Assembly (NCBI GenBank): GCA_025769875.1
Contig: JAGFNK010000684.1
Span: 1 to 25,579, forward strand
Reading direction: 5' to 3'
Origin: Russula earlei
Lineage: Eukaryota > Basidiomycota > Agaricomycetes > Russulales > Russulaceae
Length of the DNA: 25,579 nucleotides
Each line of letters begins with the position of its first letter. Position 1 is the first letter of the stretch. A program made the translations under genes and the position numbers. Below are positions 1 to 7,561 of the stretch, one piece after another. The notes beneath the pieces are model-generated. The model saw nothing but the letters and a program-made list of their open reading frames with translations. It did no database searches and was not told where the DNA came from.

Positions 1-274
1 CTGACACTGAGACTGTGGGGATGGGAGACTGGAATGATGGTGGGAGGTGGTGCAGGGACACCTCAGTGGCTGTACAACACCCATATACCCATGAGTAAGG
101 GTATGGTATTGCACAGGTATGACAAACTAAAACCTGCACCCATATCTGAGCAGACCTGTGACCACATTGTCACAGTGTTACTCATACCTGTGTCACACCC
201 TATCACTATTGCTGGGGTCAGGGGGCTTGTCTGGTGGGATGGGGAGGTTGGGGTTGGAGTTAGGGTTGGGAGGT
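1..274. other. Unassigned repeat-like sequence left of solo LTR A
   Basis: No gene is supported here. The stretch is rich in short, partly palindromic motifs such as ACCCAT/ATGGGT and GTGAC/GTCAC. They resemble the subterminal motifs of the hAT element at 1375-2879, so it may belong to another DNA transposon whose left end lies outside the window. It ends with GAGGT, which is duplicated on the far side of the solo LTR. Confidence 0.35.
270..274. repeat. Target-site duplication of solo LTR A, left
   Basis: GAGGT, repeated exactly at 1239-1243. Confidence 0.85.
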
Positions 275-845
275 TGTCATGAACCATTCTCCGGAGAGGG
301 CCTTTGAAGGACCCTTCCTTATAGGAGGGAAACCCAGCCTCTATGGTGTCACCCTGTTCACACGAGCAAAAGGGGTGAGTAGAGGTGTCCACAATATCAT
401 GCGTGCATTGTTGCACGAGCGATTCTCGGCACAATCGACATACAGCAAGCCCCACTTCAAAGCAACCCTTCTAGCAACAAAGGACAGTATTAGGGCCTTC
501 CTAAGGACCCTTTGGAACGACTCTAGGAGCCCTACAATAGGCACTAACCTAGTATCAGAGGCCCTACAACGCATTATTAGACCAGCTCTAATAACTATAG
601 AACGAACTATAAGACAATACTAAGGACCTTAATAGAAGTATTAGGGTCGACTCTAAGGACCCTAATAGAACTATATAAGGGCCTTACAAAATAACACTAC
701 TCCCTAACCAGACTACAAGTCCTCAAACGACTGGCCCTAAACTAACTAACAGGAAATGAATCAGGTGTTTGCATGTGTACTAAAATAGTGAACACGTGGA
801 CAAGGAAGGCTCTTACTCATCAAAGAGAAGCCTTCTTACTCAGCA

Positions 846-879
846 GCTTACTGAGCATGACTGAGCATGCTCAGTAAGC
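846..879. repeat. 14-bp perfect inverted repeat inside solo LTR A
   Basis: The left arm GCTTACTGAGCATG (846-859) is the exact reverse complement of the right arm (866-879), with a 6-nt spacer. A 16-bp palindrome centred on GCATGC sits inside it. Copy B has the same structure with several mismatches. It lies upstream of the TATA box, so it could be a regulatory site in the U3 part of the LTR. Confidence 0.75.
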
Positions 880-959
880 ATACGCCGACTTCTTACTCAT
901 CACTCTATTGTGCTTGATAACAAGGTTATGACTTGTTCCATATTTAGCAGTTCTCTTGT

Positions 960-1004
960 AGTATATAAGCGCTCAATAAAGTAGCAGACAGTCCTCAGAC
1001 TGTC
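960..1004 (+). promoter_or_regulatory. LTR core promoter: TATA box, AATAAA and hairpin
   Basis: TATATAAG (962-969) is followed by AATAAA (975-980) and by the inverted repeat GACAGTC-CTCA-GACTGTC (987-1004). The same order occurs in copy B at 6077-6119, with loop TTCA. This fits a U3/R boundary with a conserved RNA hairpin near the start of R. The transcription start itself is inferred. Confidence 0.6.
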
Positions 1005-1238
1005 CATTTGTTTACGGCACTCTCTATCCCTGGGATACTCCTTTAAGGACCATCCCCTTGTGACTATCCTGGCTTCTTCCCTGCGTGACTGTTCTACTCT
1101 CACAGTAACAGTACCTCTCTGGTATCTGTTACTACTCTGGACTCTACTCTTTGCCCACGTGGTCTTGGACATCTATCAACTCATCTTCGAGCTTATCCCT
1201 CGCTCTTGAACTGGATAGTTCAACAGTGAGTCTTGACA

Positions 1239-1243
1239 GAGGT
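1239..1243. repeat. Target-site duplication of solo LTR A, right
   Basis: GAGGT, directly after the LTR end TGACA; matches 270-274. Confidence 0.85.
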
Positions 1244-1366
1244 AGTGGCAGTTGCAGATTAAGCTCCATGATAACCTTGACAAGCCTGCTTCTGCTGGAC
1301 ATGATAGTTCACCACATCCTTGAGCATGCATGTCCATTTTGATGTGGCAGGCATGGTGAACAGTGA
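1239..1366. other. Short unassigned stretch between solo LTR A and hAT element
   Basis: After the duplicated GAGGT there is about 120 bp of sequence with no recognised gene or repeat. It is continuous with 1-274 in the pre-insertion state. Confidence 0.4.
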
Positions 1367-1374
1367 GCACCATG
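1367..1374. repeat. 8-bp target-site duplication, hAT element, left
   Basis: GCACCATG immediately before TAGGG; exact match at 2880-2887. Confidence 0.85.
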
Positions 1375-2879
1375 TAGGGCTGTGCACTGTAACCGTCCAT
1401 CATGGGATGGACAGATCTGTAGTACAGGTACCATACCCATGCTGTTTGAGCTCGTCCCACCCACCTGTCCATCTTGATGATAGAGTGGGACCACACCCAT
1501 CCAATCCATCAAAAAATGGCCATCAACGGCATTAGATGGCATTTTTTATGGGAATATCCAAATAAACTTTTTTTTTTCATTGAGCCACTGAAACTCAAAC
1601 TTGTTGTTGCCAGGGCCCCCACCAAGACTGTTGAGGGATACCCATTGTTTGTGGCCATGCCGCCATCCCCTCTTTTCAATCCCGGTCCTCAACAAACAGG
1701 ACTTGCCATGACAGATCAGCCTGCCCAAGGACCAGATGATCGACTGCTTGATGCATCCAAAATCATCTGTTCAATGATGCAGATGATTCCCAACCTATTT
1801 GACCAGGTTCTTGCATGCAACAAGGTAGTAAGTAGTTTGTTCAACATAATTTGAGTGCTTCCACAAAGTACTTACTCATCTTTCCAGGTCAATGTTCTTG
1901 TCCGGTCTGATCCAATGCAGGTACACAATTAGCTGCAGCTATTGCTGTGGAGAAGCTTGACGAATTTGAGAATCCTGTTTGATTGTCCCACTGGCACCCT
2001 GTGCAGTCTCGCAAACACAAGGCCCCTGCAAAGCACGAGCGAGCCATCATGGATGACACCAATACTGATGCAGATGATACTGACTTCACTGCTTCTTCTG
2101 CTGAGTATGGATCAGAGGATCCTAGCGATGCCACAGAAATAAGTAATGAAGAGGTACAAAATATCTTAACATGATTCCATGGTCAGGTGAATTAACACTT
2201 TGCAGATAGCTGATATGTTACCCTCAAAAATCATACCAGAAGTCAGCAATAAAAAGGGCCGCATGCATGTCCTGAAACCAAAGATCAAGACGAAATCAAT
2301 GCCTGCACCCCCAAGGAAGAAGGTGGGGACTTGCTCTGTTGAGGTTGAGGAGATTGATGACAGATAGCCCCTGCTGGACTGTGGCAGGCTCATTCGAAAC
2401 CCCTAACTCCAAAAAGGTATGTTTTGCTTTGCATTTCTCACATTTTTGTCATGTTGCAGGTTTTTATAGAAGGCTGGAAATGTAAAAAGGAGTCCAGTAT
2501 ATTTATTCTATGAAGTCGTCAGCAAAGGGTCACATGGTAGTCTAGGAGAAGATGGTGATGTACATTATTGTTTCCTTCATGGCATTCATAAGATTTGTAC
2601 CATCAAGAAGACAATGAGAAGTAATCTAAATGGTGTGTTTCTCATCTTTTTTTCAATACTGCACTGAGCCATTGAGCTGTCAATTAGATATATAATTCAT
2701 GATTTTTGTTTTGCCTAATTGTAATACCATCTACTGTACGATGGTCGTCTCCGTCCCCATCCCATACCATCAGCAATCCAGTGAGTACACATGACGGACA
2801 GGGTACAGGTCAGCCATACCCATCAGACAGCCATCATATTGATGGCCATTACCTGTCAGACAGATGGTGCGCAGCCCTA
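1375..2879 (+). mobile_element. hAT-superfamily DNA transposon, internally deleted (1505 bp)
   Basis: The element has terminal inverted repeats: the left end TAGGGCTGTGCAC and the reverse complement of the right end TAGGGCTGCGCAC differ at one base in 13. Both ends are flanked by a perfect 8-bp duplication GCACCATG (1367-1374 and 2880-2887). TAGGG-type ends and 8-bp duplications are diagnostic of hAT. Subterminal regions (about 1375-1530 and 2720-2879) are packed with GACAG/CTGTC, GTCCAT and ATACCCAT motifs, likely transposase binding sites. Between them is a degenerate, intron-containing transposase fragment (see 1658-2633). At 1.5 kb, with no C-terminal catalytic or dimerisation region, the copy is internally deleted and non-autonomous. 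Confidence 0.85.
1658..2633 (+). pseudogene. Degenerate N-terminal fragment of a BED-type hAT transposase gene
   Basis: Several linked exon-like segments read in one direction. The first (ATG near 1658) reads through ...MIQMIPNLF-like sequence to about 1825-1833. A second (about 1921-2153) encodes an acidic, Ser-rich stretch (...SSAEYGSEDPSD...) interrupted by one TGA near 1980. A clean intron (2154-2205, GTACAA...TTTGCAG) leads to a basic segment (...KPKIKTKS...). A one-base shift near 2362 then joins it to a segment ending TPNSKK, an intron from about 2417, and an exon (about 2475-2633) reading SPVYLFYEVV...DGDVHYCFLHG...NLNG. The last exon resembles the BED-type zinc-finger start of basidiomycete hAT transposases, with C and H residues in order. 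No RNase-H-like core follows. The stop, the frameshift and the missing C-terminus make it a pseudogene. Splice sites are by eye; the first intron is ambiguous. Confidence 0.5.
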
Positions 2880-2887
2880 GCACCATG
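2880..2887. repeat. 8-bp target-site duplication, hAT element, right
   Basis: GCACCATG immediately after the terminal CCCTA; exact match at 1367-1374. Confidence 0.85.
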
Positions 2888-3026
2888 ATGACTTTTGCTC
2901 TTTCTGAGATCAACTGTGCAATTCAAACTCAGTAGGTGTTGCTGAATTGATTACCAGACCCATGCAGTGAATGCTCAGAATAAGTCATTATTTGCCACTT
3001 ATTGTTGAATTTTCAGGAGGGGAGGT
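2888..3026. other. Possible internal end of an LTR retroelement
   Basis: AT-rich sequence with no open frame of note. It ends in a purine run (AGGAGGGGAGG, about 3016-3026) directly before TGTTATGG, the arrangement expected of a polypurine tract and 3' LTR. Confidence 0.35.
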
Positions 3027-3311
3027 GTTATGGCATCACAGCCATTGGAGTGTTAGCTCTGGTTCAGTGAGGGCCAAGTCCCTGGACTTGGTTCAGTGGG
3101 TTCAATAGGGCTGATCTGAGAAGACTAGTTCAGTGGTTTAGCATCTCAAGACCAAGTCAAACTATTGACTGATCCACTGACAGAGTTGATCTCCTGGTTG
3201 TTTCACAGAAGAGGAGGATGAGGATAGAGAGAGAGAGGAGCAAGAGGAACACAAGGGTTCCTCCTAGTGTGTTGATGTCAAGCAATGTGTAAGCCAGCAC
3301 AAGCAAGTTGT

Positions 3312-3319
3312 GTTTTGAG
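3312..3319. repeat. 8-bp target-site duplication of GC-rich hAT, left
   Basis: GTTTTGAG, exact match at 4559-4566. Confidence 0.85.
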
Positions 3320-4558
3320 TAGGGTTGTGCCCGGCCCGGCCTCAGGCCGTGAGCCGGGCCAAGCCAGGCCGAAATAGGCTGGGCCGAGCCGGGCCAAAGT
3401 GACGGCTTCGTGACGGCTTTGGCCTGGCCTGTGATTTGAAAAGCCAAAGCCGGGCCGTCAAGCCCCGGCTTTGATCATTTGTCAAACTTTAATCTATCAA
3501 CTTTACATGGACATGGACACACCATTGTTCCCTGTCATTTTTCATCGTCGTATCTGTGCTTCCCTCTCAACCTTCCTTTTTGCTTGAGTCAAGTACATGT
3601 ACAATATAAGCCTTGGTGGCCTATATGTCAATGTGCAATGCTCAGTCGCGTTGGTTGCTCGTAATCCCTTTCCTCAGTCTTAGATCGCTTCGTCCCGCAG
3701 CGTACCATGTTGTACACTGGACTTCACTCATTCCACATGTATAATCCATGCTCTTACCATGCCTCATCATGCTCTCCAGAACATAACGACTCCGTAATAT
3801 ATTTGATATTTAAATACAAAAGTGCTATTCTAAAGTCCTCCTACTGCGAATCCGCGAGCGCGAGGCGATGCGGCGATGATGTTGGGGGCGAGATGTTATG
3901 GGCAGCAAGCCCTCGAATAGGGCGGCAATGACGATGGGCGAGGCACTGTGGGCAGCGAGCCCTCGAGTAAGGCGATGGTGACGATGACAAACGCGTCATA
4001 TGGGTCTGTGCGTAGACGTGTGGCGGACGCGAGGAAGATGCTTGAGGGACAGTCTTGGGAGGGCGCGAGGCGCAGCCGGACGGCGATGGTGTCATGCCGT
4101 AGGTCGAAGTGTGGGGAGGAGCCATGCTCCGACTTGAAGACCAAAGGGATGAAGGCATTGAGCGCCAAGGCGAGTGACGTCGACGGCGATCGAATTGAGC
4201 CGTTGTCGTAGTCTGCTGACATGGAGTGGGCAACGCGGTGGGGATGACGTCGAGAGTGGGAACGCGAGGAAAGGAGAGTGAGGTGAAAGGAATGACGATA
4301 GTTGGAAGGAGGGGATGTGAGTGGGATGAAAGACATTCCCTTTGGGAAAGTGAACGCGCAAGGGTGGTACAAGTCATGTGGCCAGCGGGCTCAGATACAG
4401 AAAATCTTACGTACAAAAGCCATGGCCTAGGCCAGGCCAAGCCGGAGCCAAGCCGGGTTTGACGGCTTTGGCCCGGCCTGGGGTTTTAGAAAGCCAAAGC
4501 CGCCTCGGGCCGAGCCAAAGCCGGGGCTTTCAGGCCAAGCCGGGCCGGAAAAACCCTA
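3320..4558. mobile_element. Non-autonomous hAT element with GC-rich GCCGGGCC termini (1239 bp)
   Basis: The left end reads TAGGGTTGTGCCCGGCCCGG and the reverse complement of the right end reads TAGGGTTTTTCCGGCCCGGC. The 8-bp duplication GTTTTGAG flanks it exactly (3312-3319 and 4559-4566). About 150 bp at each end is built of GCCGGGCC/AGCCAAAGCCGG-type motifs, typical subterminal repeats of hAT elements. The interior (about 3480-4420) has no transposase. Long minus-strand open frames there (to 199 codons) overlap in several frames and have no recognisable domain. The interior also has a diverged tandem duplication (3899-3987). I infer a non-autonomous, possibly sequence-capturing hAT derivative. 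It shares the TAGGG(T/C)TG start with the element at 1375. Confidence 0.85.
3899..3987 (+). repeat. Diverged tandem duplication, about 51-bp period
   Basis: GGGCAGCAAGCCCTCGAATA (from 3899) recurs as GGGCAGCGAGCCCTCGAGTA (from 3950), each followed by a GGCG...GACGATG stretch. It lies inside the GC-rich hAT element. Confidence 0.6.
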
Positions 4559-4566
4559 GTTTTGAG
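4559..4566. repeat. 8-bp target-site duplication of GC-rich hAT, right
   Basis: GTTTTGAG directly after the terminal ACCCTA; matches 3312-3319. Confidence 0.85.
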
Positions 4567-4761
4567 AGAGGATACAAGGCAAGGGATGTGACAGGATATG
4601 AGACAAAGCTAAGCTTGGGGCATTCCCCTGCTTCTACAGGCACTTAAATACTGTATAGAGTGAGATTGTACACTACCATAAGCAGAACAATAAGCAAAAG
4701 CTAGAACCAGTAGCAAAAAGGGATCAAGAAACAATAGATAAACAAAAAGGTGAAACAACAT

Positions 4762-4766
4762 ATATG
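4762..4766. repeat. Target-site duplication of solo LTR B, left
   Basis: ATATG, exact match at 6353-6357. Confidence 0.85.
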
Positions 4767-6352
4767 TGTCATGAACCATTTGCTGGAGGGGTCCTTGAAG
4801 GACACTTCCTTATTAGAGGAAACCTGGGCTCCATGGTGCCACCCTGTTCACATGGCCAAAAGGGGTGCTAAAGGTGTCCACAATATTGTGTGCACATTGT
4901 GGCACAATTGATTCTAGGCACAATCAACATATGGCAAGCCCTACTTAGTGGCAACCTATCTAGCAGTAAAGGACAATACTAAAGACCTTCTAAGGACCCT
5001 TTAAGACAACCTTAAAGTCCTTATATTGGATGCTGATGAAGATACCATAGACCCTAGAACATGTTATTAGACTAACTCTAATAACTGTAGAACAAACTAT
5101 AAGACAACATTAAGGACCTTAGTACCAATTTTAGGGTCGACTCTCAGGACCCTAATAAAACCTTATAAGGGGCCTTATAGGAAACACCTCTTCACTGTCA
5201 AATATCCCAAGTCCTCAAAAGACTAGTATTAAGGCTCCAAAGGGCCTTAAATAAGATCAATGGTTGCATCTATAAATGTGTCCTACCAATGCAGATATGC
5301 TTGAGTCAAGCAAGCAATACTCATGGAGGGGAAGGCATGTTATGTTCTTCTAGAGTATGTCAACAAGATGAGAGGGGCTCTGCAGATGGGGTAGGAGTCA
5401 ACTGTTTGGGATTGGCAAACTAAGTCAAGCTTAAGGCTCAACTACTACAACCTGGGGGCTTTATATAGCCCTCAGGGATAAGGTTCTTGCTACTGTAAGT
5501 ACTGGTTGGTGCTATAGTAGCAAGGATGACTCATAGAAGCAATAGTTGCTTCCATGTAAATGATCTCAGTGCTGGATGCATTAGGTGCTTCCATAGTAGC
5601 AATCTTGGTGTCATAAGTACATTCCTAATCAGGAAATGATGTACATGTCAGTACAGGAACATCTGGAACAGAAGCAATGTGATTCATTGCTTCTTTAACA
5701 AACCTTCAGAAAGATACAATCAATGCATTCTAAATGCAACATCAAGGAACATAAATGGTCAAGATCTGATGCACACATGATGCAAACAATGCAGTTCATA
5801 GTTCAGGTGTTCCAGCATCTTCCAGACCCCAAACCACTTGGTAACAACTGGCCCTAAACTAACTAACAGTAAACAAATCAGATGCTTTGCACATGTGCTA
5901 GGCAGCAAACATGTGGACAGTAGAGGCCCTTACTCATCATTGTGGGCCTCCTTACTCAGCAACTTATGAAGCATGACTGAGCATGCTCACTAAGCATTCC
6001 CTGATGTCTTACTCATCCCTCATTGTGCTTGATACCAAGGTTATGACTTGTTCTTTATTTAGCAGTTCCCTTGTAGTATATAAGTGCTCAATAAAGTAGC
6101 AGACAGTCTTCAGACTGTCCATTTGATTTGTGGCACTCTATTACTGAGGGCACTCCTTTGTGACCACCCTATCTAGTCCAACCTGGCCCTCTCCTTCCAT
6201 GACCATCTCTCACAGCCCATACCAGTTCCTCTCTGGTACTTGCTACTTGTTTGGACCATACTCTTTGCCAACTTCATCCTTGAACTCAGTTGACTTGTCT
6301 CCAAGCTCCTATCTTGCTCTTGAACTGGATTGTTCAATAGTGGGTTCTGACA
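4767..6352 (+). mobile_element. Solo LTR, copy B (long variant, 1586 bp)
   Basis: It begins TGTCATGAACC and ends TTCTGACA, with TG...CA ends and TGTCA/TGACA inverted termini, flanked by the perfect 5-bp duplication ATATG (4762-4766 and 6353-6357). It is the same family as 275-1238, with the same TATA/AATAAA/hairpin block at 6077-6119. It has about 625 bp in the middle (about 5225-5849) that copy A lacks. No retrotransposon coding sequence lies on either side, so it is a solo LTR. Its different target duplication shows it is an independent insertion, not a duplicate of copy A. Confidence 0.9.
5451..5476. promoter_or_regulatory. Imperfect palindrome around a TATA-like core in LTR B
   Basis: CCTGGGGGCT (5451-5460) and AGCCCTCAGG (5467-5476) pair with one mismatch around TTATAT. 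It lies in the segment absent from copy A. It may be a promoter site of the long LTR form; function is inferred only. Confidence 0.35.
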
Positions 6353-6357
6353 ATATG
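6353..6357. repeat. Target-site duplication of solo LTR B, right
   Basis: ATATG directly after the LTR end TGACA. Confidence 0.85.
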
Positions 6358-6489
6358 AAACATGAACAATAAGAGATGATCAAGATCAAGGGATGAAATG
6401 TAGTCAAGGAGACAAGGGTAAGAAATGTAAAAATCACAGACAGTGGGAATAAGGGGTTAGTGATGAACCAAAGGAGGGATAGATCAATA

Positions 6490-6633
6490 CAGGGGGTTTC
6501 AAAGCAGTACTTATTCATCACTTATTTGTTACTTATTACATCTACTTATTGTTGATTTGGCAGGAAAACATGAACAAGTGACAAATAAGTAAAGAAATAA
6601 GTGGCCTATAAGTGGTTACTTTGAATGCCCCTA
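6490..6633. mobile_element. Small foldback / MITE-like element (about 144 bp)
   Basis: The left end CAGGGGGTTTCAAAG and the reverse complement of the right end TAGGGGCATTCAAAG form 15-bp imperfect inverted termini. Inside, ACTTAT repeats on the left and ATAAGT repeats on the right extend the foldback. The ends resemble hAT-type MITEs. No convincing target duplication is seen (GATCAATA against ATATCATA), so the copy is old or the ends are misplaced by a few bases. Confidence 0.55.
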
Positions 6634-7086
6634 ATATCATAAGTCCAAGGTAAGTTGCAATTGTATCATACACAAAACATTGTCTAGAAACTAAGTACAC
6701 TGTGTACTATGTACCTACCTACATTGTCTTAATGAGAATGTGTTGGAAATGCAGCCACTGCATGGCAGAGAAACAGATGGAATGGGCCAAACAGTGAGAA
6801 CACTGTGTTGATGTTAGATTATTAGACCAATATGATATATTTGTTGAGTGTGCAGTATGTAGGCTGCAGCATCCAAATGGGCATGCAGCATATGTGCATG
6901 GGAATTGCTAGATGAGATTAAGCAAGGCACTCAGTATCACACATGTAAGCAATCACTGTAATGTATTACCTAGATAAGATTAAGCAAGGCACTTATCTAG
7001 GTATGAGTCCACTGCACATATATGATATAACAAAGTAACATACCTCAGTATCATGTGCATAAGCAATCACTGAGGGGAAAGGTGAA
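6634..7086. other. Gene-free AT-rich stretch with nested short repeats
   Basis: No coding sequence is seen. AGATTAAGCAAGGCACT occurs near 6915 and again near 6977. The unit CTCAGTATCA...AAGCAATCACTG occurs near 6930 and near 7044. Confidence 0.5.
6967..7003. repeat. 12-bp perfect inverted repeat
   Basis: TACCTAGATAAG (6967-6978) pairs with CTTATCTAGGTA (6992-7003) across a 13-nt spacer. Confidence 0.7.
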
Positions 7087-7091
7087 TTAAA
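7087..7091. repeat. Target-site duplication of copia element, left
   Basis: TTAAA, matched at 12277-12281. Confidence 0.85.
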
Positions 7092-7527
7092 TGTTGAATC
7101 GCGCAGTGATAAAGTAGATTAGATCATAATAGATCTAATAAAAATGATATTCAGTTTCTGTGAGACGAAACTGTTGTGTCATATTTACCTAATAAAAATG
7201 ATACTACAACGCGTAATCAGCTACTGATAAGATCGGGAGATAGTAAGTACTTACTTCAGTTTCTGTGAGATGAAACTGAAGTATCTACTGTATGTACGAC
7301 GCTCTTGAGTATCTGAGAGTGTCCCTAATTATTTTGTCTATAGTAACTATCAAATTGTTTTCACGATCGCTATGTGCTAGCTACCGATTGTCTTAGATCA
7401 TACTATCAATTTTGTTATCGTACGCGTTTCATCAATTGAGCTGAAACGCTTATGTGGTCCGGGCCTGTGGGCCGCCCGGACAGTTTAGGCCGACGCGTCA
7501 ACGCTTCGGCTACTCTTTATCTCAACA
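7092..7527 (-). repeat. 3' LTR of copia element (left copy)
   Basis: On the plus strand it runs TGTTGAATCG...TCAACA, 436 bp, with TGTTGA/TCAACA inverted ends. Inside are two hairpins with CAGTTTC/GAAACTG stems (7152-7173 and, extended to a 12-bp stem, 7252-7283) and a GC-rich hairpin GTCCGGGC/GCCCGGAC (7457-7481). Confidence 0.95.
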
Positions 7528-7537
7528 TCCCCCCAGT
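7528..7537 (-). other. Polypurine tract of copia element
   Basis: The minus strand reads CACTGGGGGGA immediately before the 3' LTR start TGTTGAG. This is the expected primer site for plus-strand DNA synthesis. Confidence 0.75.
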
Positions 7538-7561
7538 GATCTAGACAGTCAGTAGATTAGA

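Larger units (their letters stand above)
275..1238 (+). mobile_element. Solo LTR, copy A (short variant, 964 bp)
   Basis: The segment begins TGTCATGAACC and ends CTTGACA, so it has TG...CA ends with short inverted termini TGTCA/TGACA. It is flanked by a perfect 5-bp duplication GAGGT (270-274 and 1239-1243), as expected after LTR-retrotransposon insertion and loss of the body by LTR-LTR recombination. It is clearly related along its length to the longer solo LTR at 4767-6352, but lacks about 625 bp present there. A TATA box (TATATAAG near 962), an AATAAA signal (975-980) and a 7-bp-stem hairpin (987-1004) lie in the 3' third in both copies. The superfamily cannot be told from an LTR alone. 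Open frames inside it are not coding. Confidence 0.9.
3027..4760 (+). mobile_element. Candidate 3' LTR interrupted by a hAT element
   Basis: TGTTATGGCATC at 3027 follows a polypurine run, and the sequence ending ...GAAACAACA (4760) gives TGTT...AACA ends. Removing the hAT insertion and one target copy (1247 bp) leaves about 487 bp, a normal LTR size. It contains the inverted repeat CCAAGTCC-CT-GGACTTGG (3074-3091). No matching 5' LTR or pol body is in the window, so the polarity and right end are tentative. It could also be an unrelated intergenic sequence. Confidence 0.35.

Noticed and set aside
255..270. TTAGGG-like telomeric repeat
   Set aside because: Only a single TTAGGG-type unit is present within a G-rich stretch; no array.
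279..623. 114-codon open frame inside solo LTR A
   Set aside because: It lies wholly within an LTR, has no domain, and the homologous part of copy B is not open.
3841..4440. Minus-strand open frame of 199 codons in the GC-rich hAT element
   Set aside because: Three overlapping frames are open in the same place, reflecting composition. The translation is low-complexity Ser/Pro/Arg with no motif.
6915..7072. Spaced short direct repeats suggestive of a CRISPR-like array
   Set aside because: Only two copies of each unit with irregular spacing in a eukaryotic repeat region.
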